From contig NZ_QEXV01000001.1 of NCBI RefSeq assembly GCF_003122085.1, forward strand, positions 434,001-498,000: a DNA stretch of 64,000 nt, written 5' to 3'. The notes below the pieces were generated by a model. It saw only the letters and a program-made list of their open reading frames with translations. It had not been told where the DNA came from and did no database searches. Positions 8,954 to 17,364 of this stretch are shown here, piece by piece (position 1 is the first letter of the stretch; each line of letters begins with the position of its first letter). Position numbers and translations under genes: made by a program. The stretch comes from Marinicauda salina (GTDB lineage: Bacteria; Pseudomonadota; Alphaproteobacteria; Caulobacterales; Maricaulaceae).

Positions 8954-9961
8954 TCAGCGATCCTTGAACTCGTCGAGTTCCTCCATCTCCTCGAGCGTCT
9001 CGGCGAACTGGCCGCCCTTGCGGTAGCGGACGAGATAGCTCGGCACGATCGCCTCGACCGTCTCGGGCTCGACGCCGAGATCCTCGATGCGGCCGACATC
9101 CTCGCCGCCGGCGCCGACGACATTGTCCTGCTTCAAGAGCACGACCTGGTCGCGGGTGAGGAAGGGCTGGACGAAGGGCAGCTTGCCGGCGATCTCGCCG
9201 ACGAGGCCGAGCCCGTGGGCGGCCGGCCAGGGCACGGGAACCAGCATGCGCCGCCGGCGGATCGTCTTCAGGATGAAGCGCATCAGCTCCTTGAAGGTGT
9301 AGACGGTCGGCCCGCCCAGCTCGAACACGCGCCCCCGCGCGGCGTCGTCCTCCAGCGCCTTGAGCACGCATTCGGCGACGTCGCCGGCGAAGATCGGCTG
9401 GAAGCGCGTCCTGCCGCCGCCGATCAGCGGCAGCGCCGGGGCGAAGCGCGCCATGTCGGCGAACTTGTTGAAGAACTCGTCCTCGGTCCCGAACACGATC
9501 GAGGGTCTCAGGATCACCGCCTCGGGCATCGCCTCGCGCACGGCGGCCTCGCCCATCGCCTTGGTGCGGGCATAGCGGCTGGGGCTGTTCTCTTCGGCGC
9601 CGATCGCTGAGATCTGCACGAAGCGCTCGACGCCGGCCTCCCGAGCGACCTCGGCGACGGTCGCGGCGCCGCGCGCCTGCAGGGCGCGGAAGCTCTGCCG
9701 GCCGCTCTCGGCGAGCACGCCCACGAGATTGACCACGCCCCAGGCGCCCTCGACGGCGCGGGCGACCGATTCGCGGTTGCGCAGATTGGCCTGGGCGAGC
9801 TGGATCTGGCCGACCCGGCCGGCGGTCTTGAGCTCGTAGGCGAGATGCGGCCGCCGGGTCGCCACGCGCACGCGGTAGCCGGCCTTGGCCAGCTCGCGGA
9901 CGACATAGCGGCCGATGAAGCCGGAGCCGCCGAATACCGTGATCATCTCGTCGCGCAGCAT
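8954..9961 (-). CDS. NAD(P)-binding SDR, complex I NDUFA9-subunit-like
   Basis: An atypical SDR of 335 residues. The N-terminal Rossmann glycine motif GGSGFIGRYV follows ITVF, then NLVGVL and a SAIGA segment where classical SDRs have the catalytic Ser; the YxxxK position reads YARTK. This matches the NDUFA9-like family, a conserved accessory subunit of alphaproteobacterial and mitochondrial complex I and a homologue of steroid-type epimerases. The start at 9961 has AGGACG 7 bases upstream; longer in-frame extensions would run through the opposite-strand tRNA gene and are rejected. No nuo genes are in the window. Family call is good, role in complex I is inferred. Confidence 0.85.
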   Translation of the reverse strand: MLRDEMITVFGGSGFIGRYVVRELAKAGYRVRVATRRPHLAYELKTAGRVGQIQLAQANLRNRESVARAVEGAWGVVNLVGVLAESGRQSFRALQARGAATVAEVAREAGVERFVQISAIGAEENSPSRYARTKAMGEAAVREAMPEAVILRPSIVFGTEDEFFNKFADMARFAPALPLIGGGRTRFQPIFAGDVAECVLKALEDDAARGRVFELGGPTVYTFKELMRFILKTIRRRRMLVPVPWPAAHGLGLVGEIAGKLPFVQPFLTRDQVVLLKQDNVVGAGGEDVGRIEDLGVEPETVEAIVPSYLVRYRKGGQFAETLEEMEELDEFKDR

Positions 9962-10101
9962 GGGATTTCGTCCTGGTCGGCGGCGCCGCGTCCCGCCCGG
10001 GCGGGGCGGCGGCGCGGCGCCCGGGAAGGGCGTCTGGCCGGGATAGACCAAAAAACGCCGCGCGTGTCCATGCGCGCTGCGACGCAGGCGCGCGCGCCGC
10101 G

Positions 10102-10130
10102 TTGACTCGAAGCCGCGACCGTCATATCTG
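10102..10130 (+). promoter_or_regulatory. Probable housekeeping promoter of tRNA-Leu
   Basis: TTGACT (10102-10107) and TATCTG (10125-10130) are separated by 17 bases and lie 15 bases before the first base of the tRNA, a good geometry for a sigma70-type promoter. Assignment rests on sequence match and position only. Confidence 0.6.
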
Positions 10131-10145
10131 AGCCGTCCCCTGCCT

Positions 10146-10232
<87 letters not shown>

Positions 10233-10326
10233 TTTCTCTTTTCTCTGCGAACGATGCGGCGGCGGATCGCCTTGAGGGCGAGAAGGATCGCTTGCAACGC
10301 GAGTGTGGTTGCGGGACCGTGTCGCC

Positions 10327-10644
10327 ATGGCCTCGCGCGTCCATCCCCTCCGATCACTATATGCCCGGCTTGTATACTGTGCTGTGGGTCTAGGCTTGGC
10401 GATCGCTGCAGCCAACGGCGTGGCGCTCACCTATGTCGACGCGCTCTTCCATGGCAGGAGCGCGCGTCATGCGCTCTGGGAGGGAGGCGTCGTACTGACA
10501 CTGGGACTGGCGGCGCTCGCCTTAGTGGGAGCGATCCGTCCGTCGCGCTGGCTGCTGATTCTAGCTGGCATGGTAGGCGTTCTGCTGGCTCTCGCCCTGC
10601 TCGCCTCGGCCTTGCTTCCGGGCGTGGCGATCGAGAGCCGCTGA
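10327..10644 (+). CDS. Small hypothetical membrane protein
   Basis: An ORF of 105 residues from ATG 10327 (or 113 from an in-frame GTG at 10303) just downstream of tRNA-Leu. It contains three or four hydrophobic stretches (LVYCAVGLGLAIAAANGVAL, the GVVLTLGLAALALVGAI region, and WLLILAGMVGVLLALALLAS), so it is probably an inner-membrane protein. No family is recognised. Base and codon use is less GC-biased than the neighbours and no convincing Shine-Dalgarno is seen, so it may be a recently acquired or a spurious ORF. Confidence 0.5.
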   Translation: MASRVHPLRSLYARLVYCAVGLGLAIAAANGVALTYVDALFHGRSARHALWEGGVVLTLGLAALALVGAIRPSRWLLILAGMVGVLLALALLASALLPGVAIESR

Positions 10645-10714
10645 AGCGAGCTTCTCCCGCGCGCCAACACCCTTTTCCGGTCCGCCCCGACCCCCGCCTC
10701 GCGCGGCCGTTTCG

Positions 10715-10743
10715 TTGACGCGGCGCGCGATAGCGCCGATACC
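10715..10743 (+). promoter_or_regulatory. Candidate promoter upstream of the rnd-lpt cluster
   Basis: TTGACG (10715-10720), a 17-base spacer, then GATACC (10738-10743), about 48 bases upstream of the RNase D start. A similar TTGACG...CGATACCG pair occurs before hpf at 15108. The -10 match is weak, so this is only a candidate. Confidence 0.4.
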
Positions 10744-10790
10744 GGCGTTAACGTTCGGGTTATTCAGCCGCCGGGAGTCGGGCGCGCTTC

Positions 10791-11405
10791 ATGACGATTC
10801 ATCTTCACAGGGGCGACCTGCCCGCCGGGATCAATTTCGGCGAGGCCGTCGCCGTGGACACCGAGACGCTCGGCCTGTCGCTGGTGCGCGACAAGCTGTG
10901 CGTGGTCCAGCTCTCGGCCGGCGACGGCGACGCCCATCTCGTCCAGCTCGACCGGTCCAGCTATGACTGCCCGAACCTGAAGGCGCTGCTGGCCGATGCG
11001 GGCGTGGAGAAGATCCTCCATTTCGCGCGCTTCGACGTCGCCATGGCGATGCGCCATCTCGACGTCGTCATGACGCCGGTCTTCTGCACCAAGATCGCCT
11101 CGAAGCTTTCGCGCACCTACACCGACCGCCACGGGCTCAAGGACGTCGCCCGCGAGATCGCCGGCGTCGAGCTGTCCAAGCAGCAGCAGAGCTCGGACTG
11201 GGGCGCGGCGGAGTTGAGCCAGGCCCAGCAGGAATACGCCGCCTCCGACGTGCTGCATCTCCACGCCATCCGCGACGGGCTCGTCGCCATGCTCGAGCGC
11301 GAAGGACGCATGGAGCTCGCCCGGGCGTGCTTCGACTTCCTGCCCGTGCGCGCGCGGCTCGACCTCGAAGGCTGGGACGATGTCGACATCTTCGCCCATT
11401 CCTGA
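10791..11405 (+). CDS. rnd: Ribonuclease D-type 3'-5' exonuclease (short form)
   Basis: A 204-residue DEDDy exonuclease consisting of the catalytic domain alone; E. coli RNase D is longer because of C-terminal HRDC domains that are absent here. The three exo motifs are visible: VDTETLG (Exo I), HFARFD (Exo II) and YAASDVLHLH (Exo III with the Tyr-x3-Asp pattern). The expected role is 3' trimming of tRNA and other small RNAs with two metal ions. It sits 36 bases before lptC; in alphaproteobacteria a short RNase D commonly precedes the lpt-rpoN cluster. Function is inferred from family. Confidence 0.9.
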   Translation: MTIHLHRGDLPAGINFGEAVAVDTETLGLSLVRDKLCVVQLSAGDGDAHLVQLDRSSYDCPNLKALLADAGVEKILHFARFDVAMAMRHLDVVMTPVFCTKIASKLSRTYTDRHGLKDVAREIAGVELSKQQQSSDWGAAELSQAQQEYAASDVLHLHAIRDGLVAMLEREGRMELARACFDFLPVRARLDLEGWDDVDIFAHS

Positions 11406-11441
11406 CCGATCCGGAGACGCGGAGGCGCCCGGCCCGACCCG

Positions 11442-12134
11442 ATGACCAGCGCGACCGTCCATCACCTGCGCAGCTATGACGCCGTCGTGGCGAACCGTCG
11501 GGCGCGCTCGCTGGAGGCCGCCCGCCGGCGCACGCGCTTCGTGCGCGCCCTGCGCGGCGTGCTGGTGTTCGGGCTGGTCGTGGTGGCCGCGAACGCGGGG
11601 ATCCAGGTGCTGCGCTCGGGCCTGGCCGAGAGCCGCCCCGCCCCGGTCGCCGTCGGCGGCGAGGGCCAGCGCATCGTCAATCCCCGCTTCACCGGCCGCG
11701 ACGCCGACGGCGCGCCCTTCGTGCTCACCGCCGACGCCGCGGTCCGCCGCGCCGCCGGCGCGGCCACCCTGACGGACCTGGAACGCCCCGCGCTCGACTA
11801 CCAGCTGCTCGGCGCGACCGACGAGGCCTCCGTCGTGCTCGCCGACGCAGGCGTCTACGACGAGGCGGCGCAGCAGCTGTCGCTGTCGGGCGACGTGAGT
11901 CTGGAGACGCGATCGGGTTATCGTTTCGAGACGGCGACGGCGACGATTCTGCTGGAAGAATCCGCCATCGTCGGCGAGGCCCCCGTCGACGGCCGCGCCG
12001 AGTGGGGCGCGGTCAAGGCGGGCGGCTTCGAGGTGCGCGACGACGGCCGCCGGATCATCTTTCGCGACGACGTGCGCACGCGATTCTACGTAGACGGCGC
12101 CGGACGGCCGGCGCCGGAGGAGACCCAGCCATGA
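11442..12134 (+). CDS. lptC: LPS export periplasmic protein LptC
   Basis: A 230-residue bitopic protein: a basic cytosolic start, one membrane helix around residues 35-52 (VLVFGLVVVAANAGIQVL), then a periplasmic beta-jellyroll OstA-like domain (NPRFTGRDADGAPF, then GDVSLETRSGYRFETATATI). LptC links the LptB2FG extractor to LptA in the lipopolysaccharide bridge. Its stop overlaps the start of lptA by four bases (ATGA at 12131-12134), showing translational coupling. The order lptC-lptA-lptB-rpoN-hpf-ptsN matches the well-known conserved cluster. Confidence 0.9.
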   Translation: MTSATVHHLRSYDAVVANRRARSLEAARRRTRFVRALRGVLVFGLVVVAANAGIQVLRSGLAESRPAPVAVGGEGQRIVNPRFTGRDADGAPFVLTADAAVRRAAGAATLTDLERPALDYQLLGATDEASVVLADAGVYDEAAQQLSLSGDVSLETRSGYRFETATATILLEESAIVGEAPVDGRAEWGAVKAGGFEVRDDGRRIIFRDDVRTRFYVDGAGRPAPEETQP

Positions 12135-12745
12135 CCGGCCGCTTCTTCCTGATCCTTCTTCTCGCGTTCGGGCTTTCCGGCGCGGCGCGCGCCCAGGGCC
12201 TCGGCGAGCCGCCCGGCGAGGGTCCGCTCGACGTCAGCGCCGACGAGGTCGAGGTGTTCGACCGGGAAGGCCGCGCGGTCTATTCCGGCGACGTCAACGC
12301 GACGCGCGGCGATGTCCGCCTGCGCGCCGAGCGCATCGAGGTCTTCTTCCAGCGCCGCGAGGGCGGCGGCTTCGGCGACATCCGCCGCCTCGTCGCCGAG
12401 GGCGAGGTCTATTACGTCACGCCGACCGAGGTCGCGCGCGGCGACCGGGGCGTCTACGAGGTCGCCGACGAGATCATCACGCTGACCGGCGAGGTCGTCC
12501 TCACCCAGGGCTGCAACGTGTCCACCGGCGAGGCGCTGGTGGCCAATCTCAACACCGGCTTCTCCTCGCTGTCGGGCGCCGGCGGCGAGGTCGAGGGAGG
12601 GCGCGTGCGCAGCGTCTTCTTCCCCGACGAGGGCGCGCCGGGCGAGGACGAGTCCGGCGCCGGGCGGTCCGAGCCGCGCGACTGTCCCCTGCCGGAGGTT
12701 CCCGGAGACGGACCCCGGGACTTCGACGACCCCGCGGCGGGCTGA
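12131..12745 (+). CDS. lptA: LPS transport periplasmic protein LptA
   Basis: A 204-residue secreted protein with a signal peptide (about 1-22, ending ARAQG) and an OstA domain (DVSADEVEVFDREGRAVYSG, then GDVRLRAERIEVFF) that forms the beta-jellyroll bridge carrying LPS across the periplasm. The start at 12131 overlaps the lptC stop; a longer in-frame ORF beginning inside lptC is rejected because it removes the signal peptide from the N-terminus. The last 45 or so residues are low-complexity, rich in Gly, Pro and acidic residues, and are probably disordered. A Cys near residue 126 and one near the tail could pair. Confidence 0.9.
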   Translation: MTGRFFLILLLAFGLSGAARAQGLGEPPGEGPLDVSADEVEVFDREGRAVYSGDVNATRGDVRLRAERIEVFFQRREGGGFGDIRRLVAEGEVYYVTPTEVARGDRGVYEVADEIITLTGEVVLTQGCNVSTGEALVANLNTGFSSLSGAGGEVEGGRVRSVFFPDEGAPGEDESGAGRSEPRDCPLPEVPGDGPRDFDDPAAG

Positions 12746-12795
12746 GCCGTCCCGGCCCGCGATTTCACCAATTCTTTAGGCGCGCAGGATTAATC

Positions 12796-13569
12796 ATGAC
12801 CGACACGGTGATGAAGCACGCGGAGGTCGCCGCCGACCCCGAGCCCGCCGGCGCAGGACTGGAAGTCGAGGGGATCGGCAAGACCTTCGGCAAGCGCGCG
12901 GTGGTCAAGAATGTCTCGCTGTCGCTGCAACGCGGCGAAGTCGCGGGACTGCTCGGGCCGAACGGGGCGGGCAAGACCACGTGCTTCTACATGATCACGG
13001 GCCTGATCGCGGCCGACTATGGACGGATAATGCTCGACGGAGAGGACATCACGCGGCTTCCGATGTACCAGCGCGCACGGCTGGGAATCGGCTATCTGCC
13101 GCAGGAAGCGTCCATCTTCCGCGGATTGACGGTCGAGCAGAACGTCACCTCCGTCGCCGAGATCGTCGAGCCCGACCGCAAGGCGCGCAAGGCGCTGGTC
13201 GACGAACTCCTCGCCGAGCTGCACATCGATCACCTGCGCGACAGTCCGGCGCTGGCGCTGTCGGGCGGGGAGCGCCGCCGGGCCGAGATCGCCCGCGCGC
13301 TGGCCACCCAGCCGAGCTTCATGCTGCTCGACGAGCCGTTCGCGGGCATCGACCCGCTGGCGATCTCCGACATCCGCGATCTCATCGTCTATCTGCGCGA
13401 GCGCGGCATCGGCATCCTGATCACCGACCACAATGTCCGCGAGACGCTCGAGATCACCGACCGCGCGACGATCATCCATGACGGCGAGGTTCTGTTCGAG
13501 GGCGCGCCCGACGCGGTGCGCGCCGACGAAAACGTGCGGCGTTTCTATCTCGGCGAACGATTCCACTAG
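12796..13569 (+). CDS. lptB: LPS export ABC transporter ATPase LptB
   Basis: A 257-residue ABC ATPase that powers LPS extraction from the inner membrane with LptF/LptG (not in this window). Walker A is GPNGAGKTT, the signature is LSGGE, Walker B is FMLLDEPF, and the switch His is in ITDHN. A roughly 20-residue N-terminal extension before the conserved start is usual in this class. The gap to lptA is 50 bases and the next gene, rpoN, starts 8 bases after the stop, with its Shine-Dalgarno overlapping the lptB stop codon (TAGGAGG). Confidence 0.96.
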   Translation: MTDTVMKHAEVAADPEPAGAGLEVEGIGKTFGKRAVVKNVSLSLQRGEVAGLLGPNGAGKTTCFYMITGLIAADYGRIMLDGEDITRLPMYQRARLGIGYLPQEASIFRGLTVEQNVTSVAEIVEPDRKARKALVDELLAELHIDHLRDSPALALSGGERRRAEIARALATQPSFMLLDEPFAGIDPLAISDIRDLIVYLRERGIGILITDHNVRETLEITDRATIIHDGEVLFEGAPDAVRADENVRRFYLGERFH

Positions 13570-13577
13570 GAGGGGCG

Positions 13578-15077
13578 ATGGCCGGACTCGGTCAGAAACT
13601 CGAGACGCGCCAGAGCCAGGGGCTCGTCATGACGCCCCAGCTGCAGCAGGCGATCAAGCTGCTGCAGCTCAACAATCTGGAGCTCACCGCCTTCGTCGAG
13701 GCGGAGCTGGAGCGCAATCCGCTGCTCGAGCGCGACGAGCGCGAGGAGGCCGGCGGCGACGAGCCGCGCGAAGCCCGCGTCGAGGCGACCGGTTCCGACG
13801 AGCTGTCCTTCGACACGCCGGCCGCCGCCGAGGCGGCGCTCGACGCCGACAAGGAGGCCCTCTACTCCGACTCCTCGTCGGACATGAGCGGGGCGTCCGG
13901 CCCGGCGTCCGGCGGGGTGGACTGGTCGAAGGCGGGCGGCGGCGGATCGTTCGACGGCGAGAGCTACGACGCCGCGGCGAACTCGGCCCGCGAGAAGACG
14001 CTCTACGAGCATCTCCACGATCAGCTCGCCGATCTCAGCCTGAGCCCGGCCGAGCGCATCATCGGCGCCCATCTCATCGACCTCGCCGAGGACGACGGCT
14101 ATCTGCGCGCCGATCTCGACGACACCGCCGAGAAGCTGGGCTGCGCGCGCGGCGAGCTCGAGGCGGTGCTCGCGCGCCTGCAGGAATTCGAGCCCGCCGG
14201 GGTGATGGCGCGCGATCTCCAGGAATGCCTGGCGCTGCAGCTGACCGAGCGCGACCGGCTGGATCCGGCGATGGCCGCGCTGGTCGACAATCTGCCGCTG
14301 CTGGCCAAGCACGATTATGACGGGCTGAAAGCCGCCTGCGGCGTCGACGGCGAGGATCTCGACGACATGATCGCCGAAGTGCGCGCGCTGACGCCCAAGC
14401 CCGGTCTCGGCTTCGGAGAGCCCGGCGCGCGGGCCGTCGAGCCCGACGTGTTCGTCCGTCAGCGACCCGACGGCGGCTGGGCGATCGAGCTCAACACCGA
14501 GACCCTGCCGCGGGTGCTGGTCAATAACCGCTACGCCGCGGAGATTTCCGGCGCGGCGCGCTCCAGCGAGGAGAAGGCCTTCATCACCGAGTGCGCCCAG
14601 AACGCCTCCTGGCTGGTGAAGAGCCTCGACCAGCGCGCGCGCACCATCCTCAAGGTCGCCTCCGAGATCGTCCGCCAGCAGGACGCCTTCTTCGCCAAGG
14701 GCGTGGCCTGGATGCGGCCGCTCAATCTCAAGACCGTCGCCGAGGCCGTCGAGATGCACGAATCGACGGTCAGCCGGGTGACGTCGAACAAGTATGTCTC
14801 GACGCCGCGCGGCCTGTTCGAGCTGAAATATTTCTTCACCTCGGCGATCCCGGCCGCCGACGGCGGCGAGGCCTTCTCCGCCGAGGCGGTGCGCTATCGC
14901 ATCAAGGCGATGATCGACGCCGAGACCGCCGACGACATCATGTCCGACGACAAGATCGTCGAGCGCCTGCTCGCCGACGGCGTCGATATCGCGCGGCGGA
15001 CCGTGGCGAAATATCGCGAGGCGATGAACATCCCTTCCTCGGTGCAGCGCCGGCGCATGCTCAAGCGGGCCGGTTAA
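13578..15077 (+). CDS. rpoN: RNA polymerase sigma-54 factor RpoN
   Basis: A 499-residue sigma-54. Region I is Gln/Leu-rich (LETRQSQGLVMTPQLQQAIK), followed by an acidic region II, the core-binding domain, a helix-turn-helix (HESTVSRVTSNKYVSTPRG) and the diagnostic RpoN box ARRTVAKYRE at residues 472-481, which reads the -24 promoter element. Transcription by this sigma requires AAA+ enhancer-binding activators, none of which are in the window. In Caulobacter-type bacteria sigma-54 controls flagellar and stalk genes as well as nitrogen genes. The start has a strong AGGAGG. The gene is in the lpt-hpf-ptsN cluster. Confidence 0.97.
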   Translation: MAGLGQKLETRQSQGLVMTPQLQQAIKLLQLNNLELTAFVEAELERNPLLERDEREEAGGDEPREARVEATGSDELSFDTPAAAEAALDADKEALYSDSSSDMSGASGPASGGVDWSKAGGGGSFDGESYDAAANSAREKTLYEHLHDQLADLSLSPAERIIGAHLIDLAEDDGYLRADLDDTAEKLGCARGELEAVLARLQEFEPAGVMARDLQECLALQLTERDRLDPAMAALVDNLPLLAKHDYDGLKAACGVDGEDLDDMIAEVRALTPKPGLGFGEPGARAVEPDVFVRQRPDGGWAIELNTETLPRVLVNNRYAAEISGAARSSEEKAFITECAQNASWLVKSLDQRARTILKVASEIVRQQDAFFAKGVAWMRPLNLKTVAEAVEMHESTVSRVTSNKYVSTPRGLFELKYFFTSAIPAADGGEAFSAEAVRYRIKAMIDAETADDIMSDDKIVERLLADGVDIARRTVAKYREAMNIPSSVQRRRMLKRAG

Positions 15078-15107
15078 GCCTCCATGCATCCCGACGGCGG
15101 GTCGCGA

Positions 15108-15135
15108 TTGACGCCGCGCGCGCCGGGTCGATACC
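15108..15135 (+). promoter_or_regulatory. Candidate promoter for hpf-ptsN
   Basis: TTGACG (15108-15113) and GATACC (15130-15135) with a 16-base spacer lie in the 172-base gap between rpoN and hpf. They resemble the pair upstream of RNase D. The leader that follows (15140-15249) is GC-rich with several possible hairpins. Weak evidence only. Confidence 0.4.
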
Positions 15136-15249
15136 GTAAGAGCCGACCTCAAGGGTCGTCCCGAAAAGGGAGGTGAGGCCGCGCTGCGCCGCGGACGCCG
15201 CAACCGGCGCGCTCCGCGGGAACCGGCCGCCGCAGATGGAGCAACCCTC

Positions 15250-15873
15250 TTGCAAATTCAGTTCGTTTCCAAGGGCATCGACGTTTCGCCGGCGCTGCGT
15301 GAGCGCATCGAGGACCGGATCGAGGAAGGCACTTCGAAGTACTTCAATCGACCGGGCGAGGCCTTCGTGGTCGCGTCCAGGGAAGCGCATCTGTTCAAGG
15401 TCGACTGTTCGCTGCATCTGCCGTCCGGCGCCTTCATCCAGGCGTCCGGATCCGGCGACGACGCCTATCTCGCCGCCGAGGACGCGGTCGGTCATCTGGA
15501 AAAGCGTCTGCGCCGCTACAAGCGGCGGCTGAAGGACCATCACGCCGACAACAAGACGACGCTTCCCGCCGAGGAGACGCCGATCCGGGTGCTGCGCGGC
15601 GGGCGTCGCGAGGACCTCGACGCCGAGGACGATGACGGCGGGGCGGCCGGCGGCGAGGAGCCGGTCATCATCGCCGAGACGGTCGGCGAGCTGCGCACGC
15701 TCACCGTCGGCATGGCCGTCCACGAGATGGACCTGACGGACGCGCCCTTCCTGGTGTTCCGCAATGCCGCGAACAGCGGGCTCAACCTGGTCTATCGCCG
15801 CCCGGATGGAAATGTGGGGTGGATTGATCCCGGCCGCGCGGTTAAAGACGGCGCCGGTCAAGCGGCGGAATAG
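15250..15873 (+). CDS. hpf: Ribosome hibernation promoting factor, long form
   Basis: A 207-residue long-form HPF. The N-terminal S30AE/YfiA domain (MQIQFVSKGIDVSPALRERI onward to about residue 105) binds the 30S decoding region, and the C-terminal domain (about 140-200, TVGMAVHEMDLTDAPFLVFRN) dimerises to form 100S ribosomes in stationary phase. An acidic linker (DAEDDDGG) joins them. The start is TTG at 15250, supported by GGAG 8 bases upstream and by the family N-terminus beginning exactly there. Placement between rpoN and ptsN is the classic arrangement. Confidence 0.93.
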   Translation: MQIQFVSKGIDVSPALRERIEDRIEEGTSKYFNRPGEAFVVASREAHLFKVDCSLHLPSGAFIQASGSGDDAYLAAEDAVGHLEKRLRRYKRRLKDHHADNKTTLPAEETPIRVLRGGRREDLDAEDDDGGAAGGEEPVIIAETVGELRTLTVGMAVHEMDLTDAPFLVFRNAANSGLNLVYRRPDGNVGWIDPGRAVKDGAGQAAE

Positions 15874-15899
15874 ACCAGCAAGCCGTATCGAAGGCGGTC

Positions 15900-16364
15900 A
15901 TGGACCTTTCAGATCTGATCCCCGAGGGGGGCGCGGTCGTCGACATGCCGGCGACCGGGCGCAAGCAGGTGCTCCACGCGCTCGCCGAGCTGGCCGGGCG
16001 CCGGCTCGGCGTGTCCGCGCGCCCCGTCCTCGAGGCGGTGACCGAGCGCGAGCGCCTGGGCTCGACGGGCGTGGGCGACGGCGTCGCCATCCCGCATGCG
16101 CGCACCCCGCTGGTCGATCGCACCTGCGGCGTGTTCGCCCGCCTGCGCCAGCCGGTGGATTTCGACGCCGTCGACGGCCGGCCGGCGGACCTGATCTTCC
16201 TGCTTCTGGCGCCGGAAGACGCCGGCGCCGAGCATCTCAAGGCGCTGGCGCGCGCCTCGCGCCTGTTCCGCCGCGACGATGTCCGCCGGGCGCTGCGCGC
16301 CGCGCCGGACGCCGACGCCCTGCAGGCCATTCTCGCCGGCGCGGTGAAGACCGACGCCGCCTGA
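15900..16364 (+). CDS. ptsN: PTS IIA-like nitrogen regulatory protein PtsN (EIIA-Ntr)
   Basis: A 154-residue cytosolic phosphocarrier of the nitrogen-related PTS. The conserved phosphorylation site is His66 in GVAIPHART, preceded by the family segment RERLGSTGVG. EIIA-Ntr receives phosphate from EI-Ntr (PtsP) through NPr and regulates potassium transport, (p)ppGpp metabolism and other targets; neither PtsP nor NPr is in the window. It lies 26 bases after hpf and is convergent with the isoaspartyl peptidase gene, only 5 bases apart. Confidence 0.95.
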   Translation: MDLSDLIPEGGAVVDMPATGRKQVLHALAELAGRRLGVSARPVLEAVTERERLGSTGVGDGVAIPHARTPLVDRTCGVFARLRQPVDFDAVDGRPADLIFLLLAPEDAGAEHLKALARASRLFRRDDVRRALRAAPDADALQAILAGAVKTDAA

Positions 16365-16369
16365 GCGTC

Positions 16370-17239
16370 CTAGCGAACGTCCGCGGTGATCGTCCCGTCG
16401 GGACGCACGATGGCGTGCTTCATGCCCATGGAATTGTAGCGGGCCGACACTTCGCCCGCGGCGTCGACGGCGATGATCCCGCCGTCGCCGCCGAGCGTCG
16501 CGACGTCGTCGAGCGCGCCCTGGACGGCCTCGTCGAGCGACGCCCCGGCGTAGCGCACGCGCGCGGAAATGTCGGCGGCGGCCGCCGCGCGCATGAAGAA
16601 CTCGCCCTGGCCGGTGCATGACACCGCGACGCGTTCGTCGGCCCAGGTGCCCGCCCCGATGATCGGCGTGTCGCCGACCCGGCCCCAGCGCTTCTTCAGC
16701 ACGCCGCCCGTCGAGGTCGCCGCCGCCAGCGCGCCCGTCCGGTCGAGCGCGACGCAGCCCACCGTGCCGGTGGCGATGGCGCGGTCGTCGTCGACGGCGG
16801 CGGGCGTGTAGTAGCCGCCCGGGTCCTCGACGCGGGCGAGGCCCTCCTCCTCGGCGAAGGCCGCCGCGCCGCCGCCTGACAGCAAGACGTGCGGCGTGCG
16901 CTCCATCACCGCGCGGGCCGCCTCGACCGGAGAGACGAAGCCCTCCAGCGCCGACACCGCGCCGGCCTTGCGGGTGGGTCCGTCCATCACCGCGGCGTCG
17001 AGCTCGTAGCGGCCCGCCGCGTTCGGCGAGGTTCCCTTGCCCGCGACATAGAGTCCGCTCGCCTCCATCGCCCGCACCAGGTCGACGACGATGTCGAGCG
17101 CGGACTCGCCGTCGCCGAGACGCTCGCGGCCCTCCTCGGCGAGGCTGCGCAGATGCGCGATCTCGGCGTCGTAGCCGCGGGGCGCGAGAAGGCCGGCGCC
17201 GCCATGCAGGACGAGCGCGGTGCGGGAAGTGTCGGACAT
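16370..17239 (-). CDS. Isoaspartyl peptidase/L-asparaginase (Ntn hydrolase, T2 family)
   Basis: A 289-residue precursor expected to cleave itself before Thr159 (GTVGCVALD) to give an alpha/beta N-terminal-nucleophile hydrolase that removes beta-aspartyl residues from dipeptides and hydrolyses asparagine. Other family marks are LHGGAG at the N-terminus, GKGTSPNAAGRYELDA, and MGDTPIIGAGTWA-like (here VGDTPIIGAGTWAD) with the CTGQGE substrate loop. The ATG at 17239 has GGAG 7 bases upstream; the longer in-frame ORF adds a basic leader without support. Role is probably isoaspartate repair and peptide catabolism. Confidence 0.92.
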   Translation of the reverse strand: MSDTSRTALVLHGGAGLLAPRGYDAEIAHLRSLAEEGRERLGDGESALDIVVDLVRAMEASGLYVAGKGTSPNAAGRYELDAAVMDGPTRKAGAVSALEGFVSPVEAARAVMERTPHVLLSGGGAAAFAEEEGLARVEDPGGYYTPAAVDDDRAIATGTVGCVALDRTGALAAATSTGGVLKKRWGRVGDTPIIGAGTWADERVAVSCTGQGEFFMRAAAAADISARVRYAGASLDEAVQGALDDVATLGGDGGIIAVDAAGEVSARYNSMGMKHAIVRPDGTITADVR

Positions 17240-17364
17240 GCAGGGTCTCCGGCGGGTGATCGCGACGCTCTTACCACCGGGCCGCTTTCCTCCCAAGCCG
17301 TCAGCGGCTATGTCGGGACAGCGCGGCGTCGCCGCGCAGCGACATCGATGGGAGACGAGCAGAG